Assembly: GCA_012274445.1 (NCBI GenBank)
Contig: JAAROD010000069.1
Coordinates: 248,001-312,000, forward strand
Length of the DNA: 64,000 bases
Reading direction: 5' to 3'
Origin: Sclerotiophoma versabilis
Taxonomy: Eukaryota > Ascomycota > Dothideomycetes > Pleosporales > Didymellaceae
Shown: piece after piece, positions 31,854-43,444 of the stretch
How positions within the stretch are numbered: the stretch's first letter is position 1
Layout: the number at the start of each line of letters is the position of its first letter
Translations under genes and position numbers: made by a program
Notes under the pieces: model-generated
Seen by the model: the letters and a program-made list of their open reading frames with translations, nothing else
Databases searched by the model: none
Told to the model about the DNA's origin: nothing

Positions 31854-33179
31854 ATGGCACAAGCAGCGCAAACGGAAGTCGAGGACCCGCTCTACAACCT
31901 GCGGCTGTCCATCAAGGCCTCAGCAACGCCCATCCTGAGCACGAGCGCCGAACCCACACCCGCCGACTACCTCGATGACCTGGCGCGCGCGACACACATG
32001 ACATTCAATGTCGAGGGCGCGCATCGCACATTCGCCCTCACCTCAGACACGCGCTTTGCGCCCGACAGCAAGCCCGTGGACTTGCGCAGCTGCTACTTCG
32101 CCTGGGTGAACAAGGATGCCTCGGTCACCGACTACTTCGCGGCGGTGACGCGGCTGAACGAAGAGCTGCCGGGCGGTGCGGGCGGGAGCGTGCAGAGCTT
32201 GACCTTTGCGCAGAGGATCGAGCTGGTGGCGTGGCTGAGTGGAGAGACGGAGAGCAGCGACAGCATTGCGCCCGTTGACGGCGGCGCCGCGACGGCAGCA
32301 GCGGGCGACGCGGCGGCGATTGCGGGCGGCAAGGGCGTGCCGGTGGACCGCAACATGAAGAGCACGCAGGGCGGCATGGTCGATGCGCGGCTGCTCCAGA
32401 TCTACGACGGCGAGAGGAGCATGGGCGACCACAACACCGTCCTGCGCGGACACAAGCCAATTGTAAGCAGCCCCAGCCCCAGCCCCAGCCCCGGCCCCAG
32501 CACCGCCGACTGACTCCTGCAGGACTTCGCTCCCTACCGCAAGACCGCCGCCTCCTTCTTCCGCAACCGCCCCGACTCGCACAAGCCCAGCGCACCCCAG
32601 CCCGCCCTCGTCTCCAACCTGACCAAGAAGCCGCACCAGAAGGTCCAGCCCATCATCCTGCTCTCGCCCTCGGCCTCGTCGCTGCTGCGCACCTCCAACA
32701 TCAAGTCCTTCCTCGACGACGGCATCTTCATCCCCCCCAACGCCGCCGACACGAGCTCGGCCAACATGATCCAGATCCGCCGCCACTTGCCCACCATCTC
32801 CTCGCAGCCCATAACCTTCATCCTCGTCGACTCGACCACCTCCTTCAAGCCCACCTACTGGTCGCGCGTCGTCGCCGTCTTCACCACCGGCCAGACCTGG
32901 CAGTTCAAGTCGTACAAGTACCCGAACCCCGCCGAGCTGTTCAGCCACTACCCGGGCATCTACGTTGGCTGGCAGGGCGAGGACACGCCCCAGAGCATCG
33001 TCGATCTGGGCCGCGGCGTGCTGAGCGCAAAGGTCGACAAGTGGACCGGCAGTGAGAAGGGGAGGTGGAGGGACAAGGAGGTCGTCGAGAGGATCTGGGG
33101 GCGCATCGAGGAGGGCATGAGGAGGGCTGGCTGGACGAGGGAGGGCCCCGGGTTAGCGGGCCAGCAGCCGAGCAGATAG
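31854..33179 (+). CDS. CDC73: Cdc73/parafibromin-type Paf1 complex subunit
   Basis: Subunit of the Paf1 complex that travels with RNA polymerase II and supports histone modification and elongation. Two exons: 31854-32462 and 32523-33179, with a 60-bp intron, giving 421 aa (an in-frame ATG at 31833 would add 7). The N-terminus has the conserved DPLYNLRLSIKA start. The second half is the Ras-like Cdc73 C-terminal domain, shown by PIILLSPSASSLLRTSNIKS, then FLDDGIFIPP, PITFILVDSTTSFKPTYWSR, VVAVFTTGQTWQFKSYKY and FSHYPGIYVGWQGE. These match the family nearly throughout. A Gly/Ala-rich linker lies around residues 140-165. It is adjacent to and convergent with the LEU1-type gene. The call is very secure. 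Confidence 0.95.
32470..32504 (+). repeat. CCCCAG microsatellite inside CDC73 intron
   Basis: About five hexanucleotide units fill most of the 60-bp intron, between the donor GTAAGC and the acceptor. Length variation here would change only the intron. Confidence 0.8.
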
Positions 33180-33500
33180 TATCGGGGGAGAGTTGGCATG
33201 AAAGAGGAAGACGTGTGTGTAATGATACGAGGCGTTGGGCGTTGGAATCGAGGAGTGAACAGCATGGCATATCTCCAAAAGACGGCGTTGGTTGGGCAGA
33301 ATGAACTTCAGAATCAAGACATGTCTCACACACACATTCACACAGAAACAAGCATATGTCTTTTGTGAAGATATTGCGTCAATTAACATCGCGTTCTGCG
33401 CGCGCAAAGATCCATCAACTACGTGTGAACAGCAAGGAAACACGCCAATTAGGTACCATAAAACCACCTATTTGAATCGTCACGACTTTTCTGCCACTTT
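33180..33500. other. Convergent 3' spacer
   Basis: Between the 3' ends of CDC73 and the dehydratase gene. Nothing further seen. Confidence 0.6.
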
Positions 33501-35984
33501 CTACCAATCAAGAGGCTCATTCAGCTCCTCACCGCGATTCGTCTTGGGCACCTTGGCAGCCGGCACCTTGACGGGTCCCTTGCGATGCCTGGCGAGGTAG
33601 CCGCTGCCGTCGAGCCACGGCCAGACCAAAGTCCTCTTCTTCTCATGCTTCTGGATGGCCTCCTCAGACGCCATGGTGAGGCCGATATCGTCCAGCCCGT
33701 TGACGAGGCAGTGTTTCCTAAACTCCTCGACGTCGAACTTGCTCAGCTCCGCGCCGTCGGCAGACCGGATCACCTGGTTGACGAGATCGACTTCAATCTC
33801 CTTGCCCGCCTTGGCCTCGGCGGCAATCGCATTGAGCGCGGCCTGGTCCGTGATGCGCAGAGGCAGCATGCCGTTCTTGAATGTGTTGTTGAAGAAGATG
33901 TCGCCGAATGATGGCGCGATGATGCACTTGATACCAAAGTCGAGAAGGGCCCATGGCGCGTGTTCGCGCGAGCTGCCGCAGCCAAAGTTGGGGCCTGTGC
34001 AGACGAGAATCTTTGCGTTGCGGTAGGGTTCTTGGTTCAAGATGAACGAGGCGTCTTCTTTGTCGCTACCGGCTTCGTAGCGCCATGCGTGGAACAGAGC
34101 GGACCCAAGACCAGATCGCTTGATCGTCTTGAGGAACTGCTTGGGGATAATGGCGTCGGTGTCGATGTTGGCAATGTCCATGGGCGCGGCGTAGCCGCGT
34201 AGGGTCTCAAACTTGGGCATACCGGCGCTGGCGCCCTTCGTCGAGGTGGATGAAGTGTGGGATTGCTGGTTCTCTTCGGGCAGGTCCATGATCTTGTCAA
34301 GGTCCTCGTCGCTCTCGGCATCGTGGATATGGGCAACTTCAATCTTAGGGGAACCTTTGGCGGCGGAGGAGTTGGAGGGCGCGAGCTTGCGGACGTCTGC
34401 AAGGTTGCCGACGATGGCGGCAGCCGCAGCCATAACGGGAGACATCAGGTGGGTGCGGCCACCAGCTCCCTGACGGCCTTCGAAGTTTCGGTTCGATGTG
34501 GATGCGCAGCGCTCGCCGGGGGAAAGGATATCGGGGTTCATGCCTAGGCACATGGAGCAGCCAGCCTCCCTCCAATCGAAACCGGCATCAGTAAAGATCT
34601 TGTCAAGACCCTCCTGCTCAGCTCTTTGCTTAACAAGACCGGAACCGGGGACGATCATTGCGTGCTTGATGTTCGAGGCAATCTTCTTACCCTCGACGAT
34701 GCTAGCAGCCGCTCTCAAATCCTCAATACGGGCATTTGTGCAAGAACCAATGAAGACCTTGTCGAGCTTGATCTCCTGCATGGGGGTGCCGGCAGTCAGG
34801 CCCATGTACTTCAGAGCGCGCTTGCAGGCCTCCTTCTTGACCTCGTCGTCGAAGTCGTCAGGGCCGGGGACAACACCGGTGATGGGAACAACATCCTGGG
34901 GTGATGTGCCCCAGGAGACGGTGGGCGCGATGTCCTTTGAGTCGATGTAGATCTCGTGGTCGAACTTGGCGTCCTCATCAGACTTCAAGCTCAGCCAGTA
35001 GTTGCAGGCCTTCTTCCACTCGGGGCTATCGACCTTGGGAGCCAGGGGGCGTCCCTTCAGGTAGTCGATTGTGATCTGGTCAGGTGCGACCATTCCTGCT
35101 CTTGCGCCGCCCTCAATCGACATGTTGCAAATCGACATACGGGCTTCCATGCTGAGGCTGCGAATGGCGGAACCGCAGAACTCGATGACTGCGCCAGTAC
35201 CTCCAGCTGTGCCAATCTTGCCAATGACGTACAGGATGATGTCCTTACTGCTGACGCCGGGAGCCAGCTCTCCGTCGACCTGAACCTTCATGTTCTTACT
35301 TCTTTTTGTGAGCAGGGTCTGTGTGGCCAGGACGTGCTCGACTTCACTGGTACCGATACCGAAGGCGAGAGCGCCGAATGCGCCGTGCGTAGAGGTGTGA
35401 CTGTCACCACAGACTACCGTTGTGCCGGGGAGGGTGAAGCCCTGCTCAGGTCCAATGATGTGCACAATACCTTGCCTCTTGTCGTCCATGCCAAAGTATG
35501 TGAGGTCGAATGCTTTGACATTGTCCTCGAGCGTCATGACCTGCGTCCGCGAGTCGGCCTCTTCGATGAATTTCTCGGTCGTTGTGAGGTTTTTCCGCGA
35601 GGCGGTGGGGATGTTCTGGCAACTGTCAGCCTGCGACTGCACACGGGCAGACTCAGTGTGCAACAACGTACGTGATCGACCGTAGCCAAGGTGCAGTCAG
35701 GTCTCCGTACTTTGCGGTCGGCATTGCGAAGGCCTTCGAAAGCTTGCTGCAGTCATTGTTAGCTGTCGTGCCTCAAAGTGCGTGTTCCGACGGTAGCCTT
35801 ACTGGTGATGTCACTTCGTGGACAAGATGCCTGTCTGAGCGCTGTCAGCAGAGACTCCAAGAACAATCATCGCAAGCGACGTACCGATGTAGAGCAGAAC
35901 TGTGCCATCCTCCTTCTCCTCGACAATGTGGTCCTCAAAGACCTTGTCGTACAGGGTCTGCGGGGGTTTCACTGCAGACGGCAT
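33501..35984 (-). CDS. LEU1: 3-isopropylmalate dehydratase (fused LeuC-LeuD)
   Basis: Leucine biosynthesis enzyme that isomerises 2-isopropylmalate to 3-isopropylmalate with a 4Fe-4S cluster. Four exons: 35984-35885, 35834-35803, 35746-35672 and 35615-33501, giving 773 aa. Splicing restores [20 protein letters not shown], the LeuC N-terminal signature. Cluster and active-site motifs are VVCGDSHTSTHGAFGALAFG, IGSCTNARIEDLR and CSMCLGMN, giving the three cluster Cys. The LeuD swivel domain follows after a linker at about residue 535, with MDIANIDTDAIIPKQFL and GCGSSREHAPWAL. Both halves are fused in one chain, as in all fungi. All key residues are present. The symbol follows yeast; other fungi use leu2A or similar. 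The upstream region would be expected to carry Leu3 sites, but I found no perfect copy by eye. Confidence 0.96.
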
Positions 35985-36719
35985 GGCGGATATGTGGAAT
36001 TTGCGGCTATCAGGGAGGCAGTTGGGGGTATCAATGTGCAGAGGCAAGGTATAGCCTCGGTGGAAGTGTGTAAAGTGCGAGCAAAGGCAGTGTCTGGGCT
36101 ATTAAAGGCGCAGACCGTGACACTCAAATAGCTGATGGCAAAGTAGGATTCAGAAATGTCCCGCCGATGCCGGAGTGAGGGCGGCCACGGCCGAGTGTCG
36201 AATCAGAGCGCCGCTGATTGATGGCTTGCGCGGTCCGTTCTCGGCAGATGCGCGCTCACAGCGAGCTGCGCACGACGCGGTCGCGATAAGCGTGCCATGT
36301 CTGGCGATGCTTGCCTGGTCGTGCAAGCCGAGGCTGGCGTCCCTTGCATCCACATGTCGTCCTGCAGAAAACGCGCACCTCATCCCGCAGAGCTTCGAGA
36401 TGGTTGCCGTTGGCTATGACGAAGTTCGTCGAAAGTGCCCCGCCGCTTTTGCCCCGCTCCAGGGCTGCACCGCCTCGCCGTCGTCAGTCATCCGTTCCAT
36501 CACGCCTCCGATTCGCCCTCCGCAACATGGCAAAGCTCATGCATCTCACCGCGTTCGCATGCTTACACGCGCTTCTGTGTGCCGACCATGGCCGTATAAT
36601 CAATCCAATGGTTCGCATTGTGTTATTTGTTGTGTTGTACAAAATGTGTGGAACGACACTCTAGTTTCCCGCCATCAATGCACAACACGGCTCCATGCAG
36701 ATGCTCTTAACTGCTAGCT
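35985..36719. other. Spacer: dehydratase promoter and ALG7 3' region
   Basis: Between two minus-strand genes. Open frames on the plus strand here (36175-36717) have no domain evidence. Confidence 0.55.
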
Positions 36720-38204
36720 TTACCAATTGTCTGCTGTGAAGACAAGCAGTGCCATGCGATGTCGAACGAACAAACCCAACACTCCGACTGCGAACTGAAA
36801 CGCCAGTAACCCCAACGCCAGCCGATCCTCCCGCATGGGGCCGAACCACACCAACCACAGATTAATTAGCGTGAAGTTGGAGGATGAGAGCACCTGCCCT
36901 TTCTCATCAACTTCGAGATCAAGCAGCCGAAGCCGGTGCAGCACCTTGAGACTCTCCGCTATCGGTCGTCGTAGAGGCCTCTGAAACTGTACCCGCGAGG
37001 GCTCTAGTAGACCGGTCCGTGCATTGAAGTGTGGAAGCCGATGTCGGGGACACGGTATGATGTGGAACAACTGAGGAGCCGAATAGACAAAGTTGAACGC
37101 TTGCGGCAGAAGCAACAGAATCAGCGTCTTGCTGAAGTGCCCCAAGATGGCAACCACTGCAAAGACCATGCCGGCAAAATAGCAGTAAGTGTCGCCAACA
37201 AATACCTTAGCAGGGTACCAGTTGTGCTTCAGTAGTGCCATCGATACCCCAATGAATGGTAGCAGGAAGTACAGAGAGAACAGATGGGAGTCTGTCGCTG
37301 GATGCGGGTAGGTCGTGAAAGGTGAGAGGTAGAGCACATCATTGCCGGCTATAAGCACCGCAATGACGATCGATTGAGCGACTTCAATACCATTGATGCC
37401 AGCGAGAATGTTGATACTGTTCGACGAAAAGATAGACAATAGTGCCATGTAGATGTAGTAGAGCCAGCCTGGACTTGGTCAGTACTACTCAGTAACAACA
37501 AGGGAGCTCGGCTAGACTTACCAAGATCAAACAGCTCGCCTAGATATGGTCGCAGTGGGAGTGGAACGACCATCTGCGTAACACCGAAATCCACAAAGTA
37601 TACGACAAGCATGGGAATAGAGGCAACAGCCGGGATAAGCACCTTGTGACGCCATCTGATATCGAACAGATCGTCGCCAATACCAAGTAGAACGATGGAT
37701 TGCAACGAGAGGATAGCTCCGAGGAACGATGCAAGTTTGTTGTGGGGGAACCTGTGAAGCAATCGTCCTGTCTCAACCTGCTCTAGCTCTTTGATGACGT
37801 CTCGGTTACCTCCACCGGATGTTGCAACGACGATGTCTTTGTAGAATGGCCAAGGAATGAAGAAGATCACGATAAACAAGTACACCATGGCACACACAGC
37901 GCCCATGGTCTCAGGGCTGTGATCATTAGCTCGATGCTAGCCTGGACATATATTGGCGCACTTACATCTCAGTCTTCTTCACCTTGCAAAGGTCCTTCCC
38001 TTTGAATCCACGTCGCATGAAAGCACCTCCCAGCCATCGTATCAGTGCGTAACATGCCGCAAATGCAAGTGCACTGAATGCTATCGATGCAATAAGTGGT
38101 TCACCTTCGCCTCGGAACGTGTTTGCCAAGACCGCAATGCTTGCCCATGAGATCGCTACAAGTGAGATGGTCTCAGTTGTAGTTAGCGCCGTCGACGTTG
38201 ACAT
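36720..38204 (-). CDS. ALG7: UDP-GlcNAc:dolichyl-phosphate GlcNAc-1-P transferase (ALG7)
   Basis: Catalyses the first step of N-glycan precursor assembly: transfer of GlcNAc-1-phosphate from UDP-GlcNAc to dolichyl phosphate at the ER membrane (the tunicamycin target). Three exons: 38204-37966, 37916-37522 and 37468-36720, giving 460 aa. Splicing gives KVKKTEIPETMGAVCAMVYL, the conserved substrate-binding loop. Other signatures are IGDDLFDIRWRHK (the DD motif), SINILAGINGIEVAQ, and WYPAKVFVGDTYCYFAGM, with the catalytic Asp. About ten membrane helices alternate with these loops. A final loop carries HIIPCPRHRLPHFNARTG, with the ALG7-typical HxPRHR-like motif. Length and motifs match the eukaryotic family. 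It is transcribed divergently from SEH1. Confidence 0.96.
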
Positions 38205-38641
38205 CTTATTCCAGACTCTTATCTTGAGGTGATGATGGGGAAGCTAGACACCTGGATGAGGTAGTTGTTACGGTGTTCACCGTAGCATCCGCTGAGGTGA
38301 ATGTGAATAGCACAAATGCGGTAAGGCTCAACTCAACAATGGCGCGACTGTTTAGTCGGTGTGCGGTGAAGCTCTTCTTTGCTTCCGAAGGTTGTGCAGG
38401 GTGCAGCGACGACGTGCATAAAGTTTAAAGATCGACAGCGGGCGAACGCCCTTCAAATGCGGGGAGAAGCAGGAACAACAAAGGAGGGAGCGGCGAGCGA
38501 CGAATTGCGCGTGTTGTTTATGATTCGAAAACTAGAAGTCTTTGTGTCGTTGAAAGGCCACGTTCAAGAGTCGTGTCTGCCCCGGTTGGTTCTTGCTCTA
38601 GCCCCAAACGAGAGAAGGCTCATTCGAGAAGCGCAGCCTCC
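38205..38641. other. Divergent ALG7-SEH1 promoter region
   Basis: 437 bp between the two divergent starts; it should hold both promoters. No separate gene seen. Confidence 0.6.
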
Positions 38642-40356
38642 ATGGACCTCAACGCCCCGGCACAGCATTCACGATCCGATACTGTTCAGCTCTTGGACGC
38701 TGTGACACGTCGTCTTGCGCGTCCAGCCTTTCTCTCCAGCATCACACCGTCGCGGCTGCCATCGCAGGCTGCGAGCGATGCGTCTCTGAGCCCCACACGC
38801 GACGAAGCACGGTTGAACTCTGGCCCGCTGTCGAACCATCGTCACTCTCATCTCAAAAACCTCGCAGTGACCGTTGGGGATGCACTTGAACAGGCTGACC
38901 TTGTCGCCCCGCTGATACAGGAGCCTTGTGCTGACGAGACCTCGCCGAGCGTTGACAATCGCGTCATCCAGCACCTGGAGCAGTACTTCGTTGGAGCTCA
39001 TCACGCCTACGCAAAAATGGCCTCGGAACGTAATTTCACAACCTTCTCTCACGGTCACCAGGACCTCGTGCTTGCCGTCGACTTCAACTACTTCGGCACG
39101 CGTATGGTGACTGCGAGCTCGGACCACCGTCTAAAAGTCTGGGACAAAAAGGACGAGTCGTGGTCCCTTGTTGAGAGTTGGAGAGCGCATGATGCTGAGA
39201 TCACCGACGTAAGTACCAATGGACACGTGTCTCGTGGGTTTTCATGTGCAAGAGATGATCGCAGAAGAACAGCCTGCATGTTGGATCCCCCAAGTCTTCG
39301 GTACAATCAAGGCCGATGCCAATGCTGACACAGCTCAGGCGAAGTGGAATGGTCCCTTCATGGGCGAGGTTGTAGGGAGCATTGGCGAAGACGGACGCTG
39401 CAAGCTGTGGCAGGAGGATGCTACCGAGGTGCCCCTATCGGGCAATCGCTTCAAGCTCATTGCGAATCTGGTCTCAACCGGCCACGCTCCCTTCATGTCT
39501 CTTGACTTCAAGAACATCATGCAAGAAACTTGGCTTGCGCTGATCACCCGTGATGGCCGATTGACTGTCTATGAGCCTTCCGACCAGAGCAGTCTGAATG
39601 AGTGGACAATACTCGCAGAACGTTCTGTTTCTGAAGACAATCCTCCGGATCGCCAGGATGAGGTAGGTTTCAAGGTCGCGTTCCATAAGGAGAAGCTTCC
39701 TTGCTGGACGGCAATCATGGCTGGCTTGGACCGCAAGTCTCTCTCGCTTGCTGTTGCCGCAATGAAGGACGTGTTGATCTTCAGGACGGACAAGGCCAAA
39801 CGATTCTTCCAAGTAGCGAAGCTGGAAGGCTCTCGACAGATCATCCGCGATCTGGCTTGGGCGAATGGGTCTATGCGAGGTTACGATATTCTTGCAACTG
39901 CAAGCAAAGATGGTGCTATCCGCATATATGAGCTCTCAACGCCTAACTCAGGCAAAAGCGCGACTGCTGAACCAACCGCAGCTGCTGCAATGTTTACGTC
40001 TACCGACTCTCCGCGTACAAATCCACTCAGGAACGCCCCTTCTGGTATAGGAGCGGGACTGGCTGGTGCCTCAAAGAGTTCCGATACCCAGCGTGAAAAC
40101 GAACAGCACCCAGGACGTATCACTCAACTGGCGAAGCTTACAGACGAGCTGACGAACCATCATGGAGCAGTCTGGCGAGTTGCATTTTCGCAAATGGGTA
40201 AGTGGTTCCATGACGTATTTTGCTTGGCCTCTGACTCCTTCCATAGGTGATCTGCTTGTTTCTACAGGGGACGACGCTTCGATTCGCACTTGGAAGAAAG
40301 CTGTCAACGGGCGATGGGCGGAGTATGCCGAGATCGAAACCGCGCGAGAAACTTAG
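38642..40356 (+). CDS. SEH1: Nucleoporin Seh1-like WD40 protein
   Basis: WD40 beta-propeller that in fungi belongs to the Nup84 subcomplex of the nuclear pore and to the SEA/GATOR2 complex that regulates TORC1. Three exons: 38642-39208, 39339-40197 and 40247-40356, giving 511 aa. WD-type blades are visible: HGHQDLVLAVDFNYFGTRMV with SDHRLKVWDK, WNGPFMGEVVGSIGEDGRCK, and GDLLVSTGDDASIRTWKK, plus IRDLAWANGSMRGYD with ASKDGAIRIYEL. The order and wording match Seh1. A low-complexity loop (about residues 400-445) lies between the last blades. The first 125 residues, before MASERNFTTFSHGHQDLVLA, are an extension not expected in Seh1. An ATG at 39017 would give 386 aa, closer to normal. The family call is secure; the start is not. 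Confidence 0.9.
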
Positions 40357-41077
40357 GATCCTCTACGTAAGAATGTTCTGTGTCTATATCTGCTGGGCAC
40401 ACTCATTTCGCCAACGAGGACAAGGGGTGGGAGTATTGGCGTTCTGAAGACAATGGCACTGAGCCATAGTTCCTTAGAAGAGCGAGGCTGCACTCGATAC
40501 CCACCTCGCATGAGGTTTACACCATATGCGCAGATACCCTGGGCCAGACCGCCTCAACGACAGTGACTCATACGTCACTATCGATAGAATTATGAAGTTA
40601 TGATTTACATAGGTCGCGTACTCGTCTGCTGAGATGCGTTCAGAAGCAGTGGTCACTCACGGTGGTGTGATGTTCATGAACGTTCGCGCATCTGGCGTCA
40701 CGACACATTCCTCGCTTCAGCCTCCAAAAGGCCAGCCACGATACATTCCGTTCCGGCCATCAACCATCTCTGACCTCACACGACTTCCTAAAAGTCACCC
40801 CAAGTCTCAGCAGATATGTCGGACTCGAACTGCACTGGACGCTTTTATTTACACTTTCCACAGATCAGCTACATAATCATTACACATCGCCGTACTACAA
40901 GCTGACGTCTCTGGAGGCTCACGGGACCACTATACAATCGTATCTAATTACATTGGGCTGTTTGCTAGCTGTGGACATCCATCGGCAAGCCAATTCTCAG
41001 AGTTACATTATCAAGATCACCTTGGAGCCATCACCATTCATTAGTACACCGCTCGAAGATACCGTTGGCCGACTACG
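40357..41077. other. Intergenic, no gene recognised
   Basis: 3' region of SEH1 and promoter of the next plus-strand gene. Small frames near 40474-40876 lack support. Confidence 0.5.
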
Positions 41078-42832
41078 ATGATCTTTCAACGGCGGTTCCA
41101 CTCCCATACGTCTGAAGCTAATGATTGTCCACCACCACCTCCACCCAAAGATGGGGTGTCTCCGCCAAAAACTCTTGAGCAGATACTAGCTATAGCAGTG
41201 AGCCCGCGTGCCCCAAAGCCTCCACCACATGCGGTCGGTACCATTGCCAGCAATCCTGGTATCGTCAAAAATACTCCACTTCGGTCAGCGTCAAGTCCTT
41301 TGAAAGGCAATGTGCCGAGACGAGCACCTAGCAGCCGAAAGACAGGACATGCCACTATCCATACAGATGCAGTAGATGGCCACGACGCTTTCGAGAGCGA
41401 CGCGTTTGCTGTCCATATGCCGACAACGCGCATACCCATCATTGACGCTCCGGTGTCGCGATCCAAGTCAGCATCGCCGACCAAGGCTCAGGCAGAAGCG
41501 GTTCAGACCTACAAAGAGAAGGCCAAGAAGGCACGAGAACGAAATGATAGCATAGGCGTACGTGTGCCGCCCAACATCGCCTCGTATGATTATGCGTATG
41601 CAAGTACGCGGAAGAAGGATGCCGCAATTCCTGCTGTACTGAAGCCGTCCAACAGCCCTCCCGCCCCAGCAGGCGCATTCCCTGTCAGCCCTCCTGTGCC
41701 ACAGAAGAAGTGGACACAACCAGAGCCGAGGTCTGAGCCTACTATTACCAAGAGCCAGATCTCAAGCAACACGTCAGTATATCGCAAGCCCACCGTGTTG
41801 GGTATCACGACTGCTGCCTCGGTCATCCAAGAAAGCGTACGATATGTGCGCGCCGACGCTAAGGGGGGCGCCTCGAGACCATCGTCACCACCAAAGTCCA
41901 CGACAGTCAAGATTAGCATAAAGCCGAGGAGTCCGTCTGCACCAAAAGCCCTAGCGCTTCCAACGATCAAGGTCGAAGCGTGCGAAGGTGGCTCTTGTCA
42001 AAGCCATACTTGCCCGGTTGAGCACCGTCGCGGCATATACTATCGCTCTCCGCACATGGCCTCGGTCGCCATGTCTCGCTCTCCCAGTCCGACCAAAACT
42101 ATGCCAAACTTCACACGCCAATACTCGGTCGAAGGCGACTCGATCTTCGGATACAAAGTCAAAGACCCTCTCGGCACAGTCGCTGGCGCAGACAAGTCCA
42201 ATGCAAGTTCCAGCGAAGACGAGAAGCCAAACGAAGCAACCAGCAAAACACAAAACAGCTCCAAACCCGTACCACCGAAACGCAACCTCACAGACCGCTG
42301 GCCGTGGATACGCAAGGGCGCTGCTATAGGCAAGCCACCCAGTACACCAGCGCCGGATCCACCTGTAAAAGCGCCGGCTCCTAAGCGACCTATATCGACA
42401 TATGTATCGCCCTTCGAGGCCCTCACTTCGCCTCCGATTGCATCTTCGCCCGTACGTCCTGTACCGCTTAGACCCACGGCTGCAGCGGCAAAGATAGCGG
42501 CAACCATGGCCCAGCCAGCCTCAAACCAAAAAGCGCCGGCTGTCACACGAAATTCATGGCCGTCGGCGCCAGCCGCCACCGCCGCATCATTCGATACAGG
42601 TCTCCAGCAGATTCAGTCCCTCGTCTTACTGATCATGAAGATTGGCCTTGCTATATACGTAATTGTCGCGCTATGGTTCATCCTCGACGCAATCCGACAG
42701 GCACTTTGCGTGGTATTTGTGCCAGTACGACTTGTTCTGGTGTCTGCATGGGCGATTGTAAGTATTGTTGGTAGGGGATTGGGGGTGATTGCAGGAACTA
42801 TGGGTGGGAAGATTAGGGTGATGGGCCGGTGA
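41078..42832 (+). CDS. Pro-rich protein with C-terminal membrane segments, unknown
   Basis: Single exon of 584 aa. Residues 1-510 are disordered, rich in Pro, Ser and Lys, with many SP motifs (SPTKAQAEAVQTYKEK, SRSPSPTKTMPNF) and a poly-Pro run near the start (DCPPPPPPKDGVSPP). An isolated Cys/His cluster, CEGGSCQSHTCPVEHRRG, sits near residue 310. The C-terminus carries two close hydrophobic segments: LVLLIMKIGLAIYVIVALWF and VVFVPVRLVLVSAWAIVSIV, followed by a short basic tail. This suggests a tail-anchored or hairpin-inserted membrane protein with a long cytosolic disordered region. No enzyme motif is visible, and I recognise no family. The gene is probably real, given the long open frame and coherent architecture. 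Confidence 0.72.
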   Translation: MIFQRRFHSHTSEANDCPPPPPPKDGVSPPKTLEQILAIAVSPRAPKPPPHAVGTIASNPGIVKNTPLRSASSPLKGNVPRRAPSSRKTGHATIHTDAVDGHDAFESDAFAVHMPTTRIPIIDAPVSRSKSASPTKAQAEAVQTYKEKAKKARERNDSIGVRVPPNIASYDYAYASTRKKDAAIPAVLKPSNSPPAPAGAFPVSPPVPQKKWTQPEPRSEPTITKSQISSNTSVYRKPTVLGITTAASVIQESVRYVRADAKGGASRPSSPPKSTTVKISIKPRSPSAPKALALPTIKVEACEGGSCQSHTCPVEHRRGIYYRSPHMASVAMSRSPSPTKTMPNFTRQYSVEGDSIFGYKVKDPLGTVAGADKSNASSSEDEKPNEATSKTQNSSKPVPPKRNLTDRWPWIRKGAAIGKPPSTPAPDPPVKAPAPKRPISTYVSPFEALTSPPIASSPVRPVPLRPTAAAAKIAATMAQPASNQKAPAVTRNSWPSAPAATAASFDTGLQQIQSLVLLIMKIGLAIYVIVALWFILDAIRQALCVVFVPVRLVLVSAWAIVSIVGRGLGVIAGTMGGKIRVMGR

Positions 42833-43346
42833 TGTGGATTTCAAGGTTTTATGGATATGGGACTGATCTGATGGGCGAGAGTTTGATGCTGGCTTTGCAG
42901 AGTACACGTGGGTCCGTGGATGGGTAGAGTGTATATAGCGAGGATCGAGAAGCACATTGCCGATTATTACTAGTAGGTTTCGACCCTTCTTAGGACAGTT
43001 ATTTCGCAGCTCGGAGGATACTCCTGTGAATGTTTGTTGCTGTTGATGCAGGAAGATGATCGTTGTGGCATGCGTTCTCTTAGGATAGCATATTTTAGAA
43101 CAAGTGAGAACACACGAAAGAAGACAGATGTGGCAGAGCCAACACTTGAAATGGTCCAAAAACGGACGGAATAATCAGTAAATGTCCTGTAATGTTGAAT
43201 GCGCGTGATTGCCGAAAGTCGTATGAGAGGAAGACCTGATGCGCATTGCGGCGGCAGCTTCAATTTTTTTCAAATATATTGAATTTAATTTGCAGAGTTC
43301 TCATAAGGTTAACTCAAACACAAGCGCGCTCTCTGCAGACGCACAC
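42833..43346. other. Intergenic before tRNA-Tyr
   Basis: 3' region of the Pro-rich protein gene. No gene recognised; AT-rich just upstream of the tRNA. Confidence 0.5.
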
Positions 43347-43434
43347 CTCCGCTTGGTGTAGTTGGTTTATCACGTTCGACTGTAATAGCTTCATTGTTAT
43401 CGAAAGGTCCCTAGTTCGATTCTGGGAGCGGAGA
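43347..43434 (+). tRNA. tRNA-Tyr (anticodon GTA), intron-containing
   Basis: The acceptor stem CTCCGCT pairs perfectly with AGCGGAG, with A as discriminator at 43434. The T arm CCTAG/TTCGATT/CTGGG folds with one G-T pair. The anticodon stem TTCGA/TCGAA brackets a 20-nt segment, which fits a 7-nt loop CTGTAA-A with a 13-nt intron after position 37. The anticodon is GTA. A C1-G72 pair with A73 is the identity signature of eukaryotic tRNA-Tyr, and nuclear tRNA-Tyr genes normally carry an intron. An 8-T run follows within 10 bases as the Pol III terminator. Confidence 0.85.
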
Positions 43435-43436
43435 TA

Positions 43437-43444
43437 TTTTTTTT
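43437..43444 (+). terminator. Pol III T-run terminator of tRNA-Tyr
   Basis: Run of eight T directly after the tRNA 3' end, the standard RNA polymerase III stop signal. Confidence 0.8.

Noticed and set aside
32401..32513. Read-through of the CDC73 intron as coding
   Set aside because: The frame meets a stop inside the intron, while splicing restores the conserved family sequence.
35985..36200. Leu3-type binding site upstream of the dehydratase gene
   Set aside because: CCG-containing stretches near 36163-36175 lack the inverted CCGG...CCGG spacing.
43077..43263. Possible short gene before the tRNA
   Set aside because: No start context or domain; composition is like the flanking non-coding DNA.
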